Shown piece by piece: positions 47,337 to 60,457 of a stretch of 64,000 nucleotides of DNA. Origin of the DNA: Pseudomonas wenzhouensis (GTDB lineage Bacteria; Pseudomonadota; Gammaproteobacteria; Pseudomonadales; Pseudomonadaceae); contig NZ_CP072610.1 of NCBI RefSeq assembly GCF_021029445.1, positions 558,001 through 622,000 on the forward strand, read 5' to 3'. Positions within the stretch are counted from its first letter, which is position 1. Each line of letters begins with the position of its first letter. Made by a program: the position numbers and the translations under genes. The notes beneath the pieces were generated by a model. That model made no database searches. It was not told the DNA's origin and saw only the letters and a program-made list of their open reading frames with translations.

Positions 47337-48404
47337 ATGACCGCCCTGAAGAACGACCGTTTCCTGCGTGCCCTGCTCAAGCAACCCGTGGATGTCACGC
47401 CGATCTGGATGATGCGCCAGGCCGGCCGCTATCTGCCGGAGTACCGTGCGACCCGGGCCAAGGCCGGCGACTTCGTGAGCCTGATGAAGAACCCGGAGCT
47501 GGCCTGTGAGGTCACTATCCAGCCGCTGGATCGTTACCCGCAACTGGATGCGGCGATCCTGTTCTCCGACATCCTCACCATTCCCGATGCCATGGGTCAG
47601 GGCCTGTACTTCGAGACGGGTGAAGGTCCGCGCTTCAAGAAGGTGATCAGCAACCTGGCCGATGTCGAGGCGCTGCCGGTCACCGATGCCGAGGAGGATC
47701 TGGGCTACGTGATGGACGCCGTGCGCACCATCCGCCGCGAGTTGAACGGCCGGGTGCCGCTGATCGGCTTCTCCGGCAGTCCGTGGACGCTGGCCACCTA
47801 CATGGTCGAAGGCGGTTCGTCGAAGGACTTCCGCAAGACCAAGGCCATGCTCTACGACAATCCGCAGACCTTGCACGCGCTGCTCGACAAGCTGGCGCAG
47901 TCGGTCACGGCCTACCTCAACGGGCAGATTCTGGCGGGTGCGCAGGCGGTGCAGATCTTCGATTCCTGGGGCGGCGCGCTGTCAGCGGCGGCCTATCAGG
48001 AATTCTCCCTGGCCTACATGAAGAAGATCGTCGACGGTCTGATCCGCGAGCACGACGGGCGTCGTGTGCCAGTGATCCTGTTCACCAAGGGTGGTGGTCT
48101 GTGGCTCGAGTCCCTGGCCGGCAGTGGTGCCGAGGCGCTGGGCCTGGACTGGACATGCGACATTGGCAGCGCTCGCGCTCGTGTCGGTGACAAGGTCGCC
48201 CTGCAAGGCAACATGGATCCGGCGGTGCTCTATGCCAAGCCGGCAGCGATCCGTGCCGAGGTGGCGCGCATTCTGGCGGCCTATGGTGCCGGCAGCGGTC
48301 ACGTGTTCAACCTTGGTCACGGCATCACCCCGGAAGTCGACCCCGCCAACGCGGCAGCCTTTTTCGAGGCCGTGCACGAGTTGTCGGCGCAGTATCATGC
48401 GTAA
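47337..48404 (+). CDS. hemE: Uroporphyrinogen decarboxylase
   Basis: 355 residues. Signatures [16 protein letters not shown] near the N-terminus and [17 protein letters not shown] in the middle are diagnostic. It decarboxylates uroporphyrinogen III to coproporphyrinogen III in haem synthesis. Transcribed alone. Confidence 0.98.
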   Translation: MTALKNDRFLRALLKQPVDVTPIWMMRQAGRYLPEYRATRAKAGDFVSLMKNPELACEVTIQPLDRYPQLDAAILFSDILTIPDAMGQGLYFETGEGPRFKKVISNLADVEALPVTDAEEDLGYVMDAVRTIRRELNGRVPLIGFSGSPWTLATYMVEGGSSKDFRKTKAMLYDNPQTLHALLDKLAQSVTAYLNGQILAGAQAVQIFDSWGGALSAAAYQEFSLAYMKKIVDGLIREHDGRRVPVILFTKGGGLWLESLAGSGAEALGLDWTCDIGSARARVGDKVALQGNMDPAVLYAKPAAIRAEVARILAAYGAGSGHVFNLGHGITPEVDPANAAAFFEAVHELSAQYHA

Positions 48405-48492
48405 TGCATGTTTAAGGTTTTCCGCCGTGGCATGCAGTTTTCGTTAGTCGAATATAGGGCAGTTGCAGGAGCAGTGCTCTTTCTAGATGGTC

Positions 48493-48519
48493 GCCGTGAT
48501 CCCATGTGATCACGGCTTT
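48493..48519 (+). terminator. Hairpin downstream of hemE
   Basis: Perfect 9-nt arms GCCGTGATC / GATCACGGC with a 6-nt loop and a short T3 run, about 90 nt after hemE and between convergent genes. Confidence 0.45.
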
Positions 48520-48558
48520 CATTCCTACGTGCTTTTCATCTCGGGCTCCGGCGACTAC

Positions 48559-48918
48559 TCAGCTACGTCCGGTGCAGCCTGGCTGACTCGCGTCGATGAT
48601 CAGATTACCCTCGGCACGAATACCTATCGAACCGATGATAAATGAGTGGTTTAGCTGGCTAATAACTAGGTCGCTCAGCCCAACTGCGCATTTGTCTTTC
48701 TCGATTGCTTTGTCGATTGCGGTCTTCATGTTCGGGATGCCTGTGGGGAACAAGATCACAGGGTAAGAGTCCTCACCAACTACTCGTGGCCCCTTAACGA
48801 ACTTTGCAGAGTTGATGTTGTAGTTCTTAGTACTACCGACTGTCAGATCGGCTACTCGAATGGTGCAGCCAGAAATCAATAGTGCTCCGAGAAATGTTGC
48901 CAAAACTGCTTTTTGCAT
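48559..48918 (-). CDS. Small lipoprotein of unknown function
   Basis: 119 residues from ATG 48918, with GGAAAGAG directly upstream; an in-frame ATG four codons earlier is less likely. The signal MQKAVLATFLGALLISGC has a lipobox ISGC. The mature part is TIRVADLTVGSTKNYN..., with helix NMKTAIDKAIEKDKCAVGLSD and a C-terminal strand pair ending in a second Cys. It resembles the small TRL-like or hypothetical lipoproteins of plasmids and islands, but I do not recognise a family with confidence. Base composition is lower in G+C than its neighbours (28 of 60 from 48661). No operon partner. Confidence 0.75.
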   Translation of the reverse strand: MQKAVLATFLGALLISGCTIRVADLTVGSTKNYNINSAKFVKGPRVVGEDSYPVILFPTGIPNMKTAIDKAIEKDKCAVGLSDLVISQLNHSFIIGSIGIRAEGNLIIDASQPGCTGRS

Positions 48919-49126
48919 AGCTCTTTCCATTTTTGAGCATGTGAGAATCCCATGCGTCCTGGGTTTTTGGTCTGCCAGAATAAGTGGCAGCGGAGCTTAG
49001 CATGATGAGCTGGCCTTTTGCCTTCATGCTTGGGGCGAATAGCTACAACATGCTTTTTGGATTTATCGCTTATCCGCAGGTTTTTTGCATAGAATCCAAG
49101 GTCACTCAGGCTCAGGGAGGTGTGCG

Positions 49127-49897
49127 ATGCGACGTGTGGTGTTCAACCAGAAGGGCGGCGTGGGCAAGTCCAGCATTGCTTGCAATCTCGCGGCCGTCAG
49201 TGCGGCGCAGGGCTATCGTACCCTGCTGATCGACCTCGACGCTCAGGCCAACTCGACCCATTACCTCACTGGGCTGACCGGCGAGGAAATTCCCATGGGT
49301 ATCGCCGACTTCTTCAAGCAGACGCTGTCATCCGGCCCGTTCGCCAAGAAGGGCAAGGTGGATATTTACGAGACGCCGTTCGATAACCTGCATGTGGTTA
49401 CGGCCACCGCCGAGCTGGCCGAGTTGCAGCCCAAGCTTGAGCAGAAGCACAAGATCAACAAGTTGCGCAAACTACTCGACGAGCTGGCCGAAGACTATGA
49501 CCATATCTACCTGGATACGCCGCCAGCGCTGAATTTCTATACGGTTTCTGCGCTGATCGCGGCGGATCGTGTGCTGATCCCCTTCGACTGTGACAGCTTC
49601 TCGCGCAACGCCCTGTATGGTCTGCTGGCCGAGATCGAGGAACTCAAGGAGGATCACAACGAGACACTTGAGGTGGAAGGTATCGTGGTCAACCAGTTCC
49701 AGCCGCGCGCGACCTTGCCGCAGCAGTTGCTGGATGAGCTGATTGCCGAAGGGCTGCCGGTACTACCGGTGAATCTGATGAGTTCGGTGAAGATGCGTGA
49801 ATCGCACCAGGTGTGCACGCCGCTGATTCATCTCGATGCACGGCACAAGCTGACGCAGCAATTCGTCGAGTTGCACGACCTGCTCAACGCCAGTTGA
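49127..49897 (+). CDS. Orphan ParA-family ATPase
   Basis: 256 residues from ATG 49127 behind GGGAGGTG. The deviant Walker A KGGVGKSSIACNLA has the signature Lys, and Walker A' is LLIDLDAQANSTHYL. No ParB or parS is adjacent, so it is not the chromosomal partition system. The protein resembles the conserved ParA-like gene found between hemE and a Usp gene in other Pseudomonas (from memory). Possible roles are in cargo positioning; the cargo is unknown. Confidence 0.9.
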   Translation: MRRVVFNQKGGVGKSSIACNLAAVSAAQGYRTLLIDLDAQANSTHYLTGLTGEEIPMGIADFFKQTLSSGPFAKKGKVDIYETPFDNLHVVTATAELAELQPKLEQKHKINKLRKLLDELAEDYDHIYLDTPPALNFYTVSALIAADRVLIPFDCDSFSRNALYGLLAEIEELKEDHNETLEVEGIVVNQFQPRATLPQQLLDELIAEGLPVLPVNLMSSVKMRESHQVCTPLIHLDARHKLTQQFVELHDLLNAS

Positions 49898-49916
49898 ACG
49901 GCTAAGTCTGATCAAA

Positions 49917-49946
49917 CGCCGTGGCCGCCTCAGGCAGACCACGGCG
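49917..49946. terminator. Hairpin between convergent parA-like and usp genes
   Basis: CGCCGTGG and CCACGGCG, 8-nt perfect arms around 14 nt, centred between the two stop codons. No T-run. Confidence 0.3.
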
Positions 49947-49950
49947 AGAT

Positions 49951-50748
49951 TCAACGCACGACGAACACGTCGCACGGCGCCTTGTGCAGGAAGTGTTGTG
50001 CCAGGCTGCCCAGCAGCGCTTGGGAGAAGGCGCTGCGGCCGTGGCTGCCGAGTACCAGCAGTTCGCCGCGACGTGTCTTGATCTGCTCCTGCAGGCTGCG
50101 CAGGATGCCACCTTGTAGCACTTCATGGCTCAGTTTCGGACCACCTGCTGGCAGTTTCTGTGCTTCGTCGTGCAATAACTGATCAATCAGGCTCCGCTGG
50201 GTCTGCAATTGCAGCTCGACTTCCTGCGGCGTGCCCTTGTCGGGCTCGAAAACGTGCAGGGCATGCAGTTCGGCATCGCCGGGTAGCAGGTGGTAAGCCT
50301 GGCCCAGCGCACTGCAGGCGCACAGGGAGAAGTCGATGGCGGCCAGCGCTCGCTGATAAGGGTTGAAATCGTTACGCGCGACCAGCAGCAAGGGCACGGT
50401 GCAGCGGCGGGCGATACGATCCAGGCTGGTGCCGGAGAAGAAGTCATGACGCTGCTGATGGCCACCTAAAACCAGCAGGTCGCAGCCGCTGTCCTGCACC
50501 TGTTGCAGCACGACCTCGGAAGGTTTGCCACTGAGCATGCGCAGTTCGGTGCCCGGTGGTGCATATTGCGTCAGGCTGCGATCCAGCGCCTGGCGCGCTT
50601 TTTCGTGTTGCCCGCTGTTCTGGCTCGGATCCAGCACGTGCAGCAGGGTCAGGTGGGCGCCGTGTTGCTTGGCGAGTTGACTGGCGCGACACAGGGCCAT
50701 ATCGGCTGTGTCGCGCAGGTCATGGGCGATAAGGATGTGCTTGAACAT
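49951..50748 (-). CDS. Tandem universal stress protein
   Basis: 265 residues from ATG 50748 (MFKHILIAHDL). Two UspA domains: the first has LLVLGGHQQRHDFFSGTSLDRIARRCTVPLLLV, the second LLVLGSHGRSAFSQALLGSLAQHFLHKAPCDVFVV. The second has the GxxGxxx(n)GS/T nucleotide-type loop in clearer form. UspE-type tandem proteins bind nucleotides and are induced in stasis. Convergent with the ParA-like gene. Confidence 0.93.
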   Translation of the reverse strand: MFKHILIAHDLRDTADMALCRASQLAKQHGAHLTLLHVLDPSQNSGQHEKARQALDRSLTQYAPPGTELRMLSGKPSEVVLQQVQDSGCDLLVLGGHQQRHDFFSGTSLDRIARRCTVPLLLVARNDFNPYQRALAAIDFSLCACSALGQAYHLLPGDAELHALHVFEPDKGTPQEVELQLQTQRSLIDQLLHDEAQKLPAGGPKLSHEVLQGGILRSLQEQIKTRRGELLVLGSHGRSAFSQALLGSLAQHFLHKAPCDVFVVR

Positions 50749-50869
50749 GGTGACGGCTCTCCTGCCGATACCCCTCGGCAATTTTATTGTGGCTGTTCTG
50801 ATAGCCGCTCTTTTGACGTGTGACAAGGTAGGGGACTGTTACCGATTGCGACTCCGTCAGCGACGTGCT

Positions 50870-51313
50870 TCAGCGTAAACGCAATTGGTACAGGCCGCGA
50901 CTTTCTGCGACCACTTCGCCGCTGCCGTCGGTCAGCTGCAGTTCGAGTGCATATTCGGCCTTGCCCTGCTGGTTCGTCTGCTCTTGCAGATGAGCGATTT
51001 GCTCGGGCGACAGGCGCGCTTCGACCTGAATGTCGGCGGTGGCCGGGCGGCGAAAGCGCAGGTTCATTTCCTTGATGACGGGATAGAAGCGCTGGGCATC
51101 GAAGCTGGTCAGAAACAGGGCGCCACCCGGAATCTCCGCCAGGGTGAACAGGGCGCCGGCGTACATGCTGCCGATGTGGTTCTGATTGCCTTGCAGGGGC
51201 ATGCGCAGGCGTACGAAGCCGGGCTCCAGTACCTCGGCCTTGAGGCCGCTGCGTTTGACGAAGGCGATCTGTTCTTCGGTGAGTTGGCGGGTGATTTCCA
51301 CAGGTAGCGGCAT
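50870..51313 (-). CDS. Hotdog-fold thioesterase-like protein (DUF4442/YiiD-type)
   Basis: 147 residues. The pattern MPLQGNQNHIGSMYAGALFTLAEIPGG matches the PaaI-like hotdog core, where N and H/G residues lie near the acyl-CoA site. It is probably a short acyl-CoA thioesterase or acyl-binding protein; the substrate is unknown. GGAGTCACACC precedes the start. Confidence 0.83.
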   Translation of the reverse strand: MPLPVEITRQLTEEQIAFVKRSGLKAEVLEPGFVRLRMPLQGNQNHIGSMYAGALFTLAEIPGGALFLTSFDAQRFYPVIKEMNLRFRRPATADIQVEARLSPEQIAHLQEQTNQQGKAEYALELQLTDGSGEVVAESRGLYQLRLR

Positions 51314-51413
51314 GGTGTGACTCCTTGGGGGGCGTCCCGCCAGACTAGGAGTTGCGCGTTGCCGTGCAATTGACCGTAGTGACCGCCGTGACTGACCGAA
51401 GTGCTCAGGCGGC

Positions 51414-51476
51414 GTAGCCCGGATGCAATCCGGGAATGCCTGGAACCTCGGCTTCCCCGGATTGCATCCGGGCTAC
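51414..51476. repeat. REP-like palindrome, family A, copy 3
   Basis: Arms beginning GTAGCCCGGATGCAATCC (from 51414) and ending GGATTGCATCCGGGCTAC (to 51476). It lies between the trxC stop and the hotdog gene start, in a minus-strand gene pair. Confidence 0.85.
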
Positions 51477-51485
51477 AGAAGCACG

Positions 51486-51920
51486 CTAGATGCCCTGCTG
51501 ACGCAGCCACGCCTGCAGTTGCGGTAGCGGCATGGCGCCACTCTGGCGTGCGACTTCGACGCCTCCCTTGAACAGGATCAGGCTGGGAATGGAGCGGATG
51601 CCCAGTTGCCCGGCCAGGTTGGGGTTGGCTTCGCTGTCCAGTTTGCCCAGTCGGCAGCGCCCTTGCAGCTGCCCGGCTGCCTGCTGGAAGGTCGGCGCGA
51701 AGGCCTGGCAGGGGCCACACCAGCTGGCCCAGACGTCCACCAGCAACGACAGGTCGCCCTTGAGCTGGCTGGGGAAGTTGGCTTGCGTGAGGGTTATGGG
51801 CGCGCCAGGCAGTACCTCACTCTTGCAGCGCCCGCAGCGTGGGGCGTCGCCCAGACGCTCGGCGGGAATGCGGTTGAGCCCGCTGCAGTGCGGGCAGGGG
51901 ATCAGTAGGGGATCGCTCAT
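51486..51920 (-). CDS. trxC: Thioredoxin 2
   Basis: 144 residues. An N-terminal zinc finger with two CxxC pairs (CPHC and CGRC) precedes the thioredoxin domain with active site WCGPC and cis-Pro loop SIPSL. The combination is specific to TrxC. A cytoplasmic disulfide reductase, usually oxidative-stress regulated by OxyR in enterics; no such site is evident here. Confidence 0.96.
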   Translation of the reverse strand: MSDPLLIPCPHCSGLNRIPAERLGDAPRCGRCKSEVLPGAPITLTQANFPSQLKGDLSLLVDVWASWCGPCQAFAPTFQQAAGQLQGRCRLGKLDSEANPNLAGQLGIRSIPSLILFKGGVEVARQSGAMPLPQLQAWLRQQGI

Positions 51921-51979
51921 GATTCGGCTCCAGCGGCAGTTATACCTATCTGGAGCCGAAGCAGCGGTTTTTCAAGCGA

Positions 51980-53257
51980 TCACCCGCGCGCGGCCTCGAG
52001 TGCCTGGGTCAGGTCGGCGAGGATGTCGTCGATATGTTCGATGCCGATGGACAGGCGCACCATGTCGCGTGGTACGCCGGCCTTCTGCAGTTCCTCGTCG
52101 CTGAGCTGACGGTGGGTGGTGGAGGCCGGATGGCAGGCCAGCGATTTGGCGTCGCCGATGTTGACCAGGCGCACCACCAGTTGCAGCGCATCGATGAAGC
52201 GCGCGCCGGCTTCCTGACCGCCCTGGATGCCGAAGGAGAGGATCGCCGCCGGCTTGCCGCCGAAATAGCGCTGGGCCAGTTCATGCTCAGGGTGATCGGC
52301 CAGGCCGGCGTATTTCACCCAGGCCACTTGCGGGTGGTCTTGCAGGTACTGCGCGACCTTCAGCGCGTTCTCGGTGTGCCGCTCCATGCGCAGGGCCAGG
52401 GTTTCCAGACCTTGCAGGATGAGGAAGGCATTGAACGGCGACAGCGCCGCGCCGGTGTTGCGCAGCGGTACCACGCGGCAGCGGCCGATAAAGGCGGCAG
52501 GGCCGAAGGCTTCGGTGTAGGTGACGCCGTGGTAGGACGGGTCGGGCGTGTTGAGCAGCGGGAAGCGCGCCTTGTTGTCGGCCCAAGGGAATTTGCCGGA
52601 GTCGACCACGATGCCGCCGATGCTGGTGCCATGGCCACCGATGTATTTGGTCAGCGAGTGGACGACGATATCCGCACCATGTTCGAAGGGGCGGCAGAGA
52701 ATCGGCGTGGCCACGGTGTTGTCGACGATCAGCGGCACTCCATGTCGATGCGCCGCTTCGGCCAGCGCTGCGAGGTCGACGATGTTGCCGGCCGGGTTGC
52801 CGATGGATTCGCAGAACACCGCCTTGGTGCGCTCGTCGATCAGCGCCTCGAGCGCGGCGATATCGTCGTGCGCGGCGAAGCTGGTCTGGATGCCGAAACG
52901 CGGCAGGGTGTGGGCGAGCAGGTTGTAGGTGCCGCCGTAGAGCTTGGCCACCGAGACGATGTTGTCGCCAGCCTCGGCCACGGTCTGGATGGCATAGGTG
53001 ATGGCGGCCATGCCGGAGGCCACGGCCAGCGCGCCGACGCCGCCTTCCAGCGCCGCCACGCGCTCTTCGAGCACGGCGTTGGTCGGGTTCATGATGCGCG
53101 AATAGATGTTGCCGGCGACTTTCAGGTCGAACAGGTCGGCACCGTGCTGGGTGTCGTAGAAGGCGAAGGAGCTGGTCTGGTAGATCGGCACCGCCACCGC
53201 CTTGGTGGTCGGGTCGGGGCTATAGCCGGCGTGGATGGCCAGGGTTTCCAATTTCAT
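51980..53257 (-). CDS. metY: O-acetylhomoserine (thiol)-lyase
   Basis: 425 residues, a Cys/Met-metabolism PLP enzyme. The PLP lysine is in VHSLTKYIGGHGTSIGG. The length (~425 rather than ~390) and the N-terminus TLAIHAGYSPDPTTKAVAVPIYQTSSF indicate MetY rather than MetZ or MetB. It makes homocysteine from O-acetylhomoserine and sulfide. No SAM riboswitch was recognised upstream. Confidence 0.95.
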   Translation of the reverse strand: MKLETLAIHAGYSPDPTTKAVAVPIYQTSSFAFYDTQHGADLFDLKVAGNIYSRIMNPTNAVLEERVAALEGGVGALAVASGMAAITYAIQTVAEAGDNIVSVAKLYGGTYNLLAHTLPRFGIQTSFAAHDDIAALEALIDERTKAVFCESIGNPAGNIVDLAALAEAAHRHGVPLIVDNTVATPILCRPFEHGADIVVHSLTKYIGGHGTSIGGIVVDSGKFPWADNKARFPLLNTPDPSYHGVTYTEAFGPAAFIGRCRVVPLRNTGAALSPFNAFLILQGLETLALRMERHTENALKVAQYLQDHPQVAWVKYAGLADHPEHELAQRYFGGKPAAILSFGIQGGQEAGARFIDALQLVVRLVNIGDAKSLACHPASTTHRQLSDEELQKAGVPRDMVRLSIGIEHIDDILADLTQALEAARG

Positions 53258-53381
53258 GCGCGTGTTCCTTCAAGGGCAGATTGAAAGGATCGCAGCATGG
53301 AGAAGGCACCGAGGCTCGGTCAATGTGTTCGGGCAATGAAAGGCGACTTGGTTTAGAACATTGTGTTCGGCGCTTATGCCG

Positions 53382-55172
53382 TCAGATTGGCGTCAGCGGG
53401 AAGAACCAGGGGATGAACACCGTAGCGACGCCCCATAGCAGCAGGTTCAGCGGAATACCGATTTTCATGAAGTCAGTGAAGCGGTAGCCGCCGGCGTTGT
53501 AGACGAAGGTGTTGGTCTGGTAGCCAATCGGGGTGGCGAAGCTGGCGCTGGCAGCAAACATCACCGCGACCACGAAGGCGCGTGGGTCGACCCCCAGATG
53601 CTGCGCCATACCAATGGCGATGGGGGTGACCAACACGGCCACCGCGTTGTTCGACAGCACCTCGGTGAGGATCGAGGTGAACAGGTAGATGAAGCTCAGC
53701 ATCAGCAGCGGTCCGGCCCAGGGCAGCCAGCTCATGACGTTTTCCACCATCAGTTTGACCAGGCCGACCTTGTCCATGGCGATGCTGATGGCCAGCATGC
53801 CGAAGATCAGGCTTAGAATCTTCCAGTCCACGGACTTGTAAGCGTCCTCGACGTCGAGGCAACGGGTGGCCAGCACGGTGACGGCGCCGATGATCGCCAG
53901 GCCCTCGATGGGCATCACGCCCAAGGCGGCCAGTAGCATCACGGCCAGGGTGGCAATGATCGCGATGGGCGCCTTGTCGCGGCGGAAGGCGCGCTCCTGT
54001 ACGGCGTTGAGGCTGATCAGCTCGCCGTTGTCGGCGAAGCGCTTGATCTGTGCAGGCGTGCCTTCAACCAGCATCACGTCGCCGAACTGCAGCTCGAAGT
54101 CATCGAGGTTGCCCTGTACGTTTTCGTCCTGACGATGCACGGCGAGCACGGCGATGCCATAGCGCGCGGTGAGGTCGAGGTCACGCATCGGCCGGTGGCT
54201 GTAGCGCGAGTTACGCCCGACGATGGCCTCGGCGAGGATCACGTCATGGCTGCTGATGGTCTCGAAGGCGTCGCCACGGTTGAAGCTCAGGTGGCCGCTC
54301 TCGCGCATTTCCACCACATCCTTGACCTGACCGTGCAGCATCAGGCGGTCACCGCTGGCCAGCAGGGTGTCGGCGCCGGGTGCGGTCAGTTCCTGTTCGT
54401 CACGGAACAGCTTGAGTACCTGCAAGCCACTGCCACCGTTGAGATTGGCCTCATGCAGGGTCTTGCCGATCATCGGCGAGTCGTGTGGTACCAGCAGTTC
54501 GGTCATGAAAGTACGCGCCAGATCCGGGCGCAACTGGCGTGACAGGGTTTCCCGCTCGGGCAGCAGGCGGTGGCCGATGGTCAGCAGATAGAGCATGCCG
54601 AAAGCGGCCATGACCAGACCCACGCCGGTGATCTCGAAGATGCCGAATGGCTCCAGGCCGGCCTTGCGTGCGACGCCGTCGACCAGGATGTTGGTGGAGG
54701 TGCCGATCATGGTCAGGGTACCGCCAAGGATGGTGGCGTAGGACAGCGGGATCAGCAGCTTGGAGGGCAACGTACCGGCGCGGCGGGCCAGGGCAATAGC
54801 CACCGGGGTCAGAATGGCCACCACCGGCGTGTTGTTCAGGCAGGCGGATACCACCAGCGCGGTGACAGTGAGCCCTGTCAGTACACGGATCGGGCTGGTG
54901 CCGACCAGGTTGCCCAGCCAGTTGCCGAGGGCATCGATGCAGCCGGTGCGCTCCAGGGCGGCGGAAAGTACGAACATGCAGGCGATGGTCACCGGCGCCG
55001 AGTTCGACAGCACGCTGAGCACTTCGCCCGGTGTCAGCAGTTGGGTGACCAGCAAGGCGGCCACGGCGATGGCCGCGACGATGTCCGGGCTCCACTTCTC
55101 GCGGACGAAGGCATACAGCACCCAGATCAGCAGGGCGCCGACGAACAGGAGGGGAAGTGAGTCCCAGGACAT
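53382..55172 (-). CDS. SLC13-family permease with two RCK_C domains
   Basis: 596 residues from ATG 55172, chosen for the AAGGA five nt upstream. The N-terminal membrane half (~6-180) contains the DASS-type NNTPVVAILTPV motif. Two TrkA-C (RCK_C) domains lie in the centre (~205-370), and a second membrane half has TEVLSNNAVAVLVTPIAIGMA. This split layout fits the SLC13/arsenite-type anion permease group; the substrate may be sulfate or a dicarboxylate. Being beside metY hints at sulfur, but there is no direct evidence. Confidence 0.9.
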   Translation of the reverse strand: MSWDSLPLLFVGALLIWVLYAFVREKWSPDIVAAIAVAALLVTQLLTPGEVLSVLSNSAPVTIACMFVLSAALERTGCIDALGNWLGNLVGTSPIRVLTGLTVTALVVSACLNNTPVVAILTPVAIALARRAGTLPSKLLIPLSYATILGGTLTMIGTSTNILVDGVARKAGLEPFGIFEITGVGLVMAAFGMLYLLTIGHRLLPERETLSRQLRPDLARTFMTELLVPHDSPMIGKTLHEANLNGGSGLQVLKLFRDEQELTAPGADTLLASGDRLMLHGQVKDVVEMRESGHLSFNRGDAFETISSHDVILAEAIVGRNSRYSHRPMRDLDLTARYGIAVLAVHRQDENVQGNLDDFELQFGDVMLVEGTPAQIKRFADNGELISLNAVQERAFRRDKAPIAIIATLAVMLLAALGVMPIEGLAIIGAVTVLATRCLDVEDAYKSVDWKILSLIFGMLAISIAMDKVGLVKLMVENVMSWLPWAGPLLMLSFIYLFTSILTEVLSNNAVAVLVTPIAIGMAQHLGVDPRAFVVAVMFAASASFATPIGYQTNTFVYNAGGYRFTDFMKIGIPLNLLLWGVATVFIPWFFPLTPI

Positions 55173-55254
55173 GGGCATCCTTAGCGTCGAATCTCGTGTG
55201 AGGTATCGGGCACGCACCTGGGCGGCCTGGCAGGGCGCCAAGATAGAGCGCTTC

Positions 55255-55271
55255 TCTTAGATAGTCTAAGA
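55255..55271. promoter_or_regulatory. Inverted repeat upstream of the SLC13 gene
   Basis: TCTTAGATAGTCTAAGA, perfect 7-nt arms around a 3-nt centre, about 85 nt before the permease start and 63 nt after the selO stop. It may be an operator. Confidence 0.4.
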
Positions 55272-55333
55272 ATGTTTGGGTAGATTGATATGCCTTTTCG
55301 GTTTAACAGATAAACGCCGGGCGCCAGCGAGGT

Positions 55334-60162
<4,829 letters not shown>

Positions 60163-60220
60163 GGTCGATCTATCTAATGAGTTGACGATGGCAGTGTAGG
60201 CCGTTTGCTGTGCAACGAAT

Positions 60221-60242
60221 ACGCGGGCCATTAGGCCCGCGT
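60221..60242. terminator. Perfect hairpin between the antiporter and MscS genes
   Basis: ACGCGGGCC / GGCCCGCGT, a 9-bp stem with an ATTA loop. No T-run on either side. The rest of the 295-nt gap (60163-60457) holds nothing else I recognise. Confidence 0.4.
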
Positions 60243-60457
60243 GCAAGAATGTCGGATGTTGGCAGCGCGCTCTGGGTTCTGTACGGAAAGTGCCTGCGTG
60301 CGCTCATGCTGCGTTTGAACAGGCTGGAACGCCAGCCCGGTCGAATGCTCATTGACAGCGCGATGGCTCGAATGCGCGTGCAAAGCGTTCCTCGCCTGTT
60401 TGGCTGAGCCGCTACCGATATCGCATGAGCTGCGCGCGAGAACCTTTCGTGCGAACC

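Noticed and set aside
49127..49897. The chromosomal parAB partition locus
   Set aside because: No parB or parS lies next to it, and the gene order here is not the gidB-parA-parB origin region.
53258..53381. A SAM or cobalamin riboswitch upstream of metY
   Set aside because: I found no SAM-riboswitch-like core or conserved cobalamin box; the upstream region shows no strong structure.
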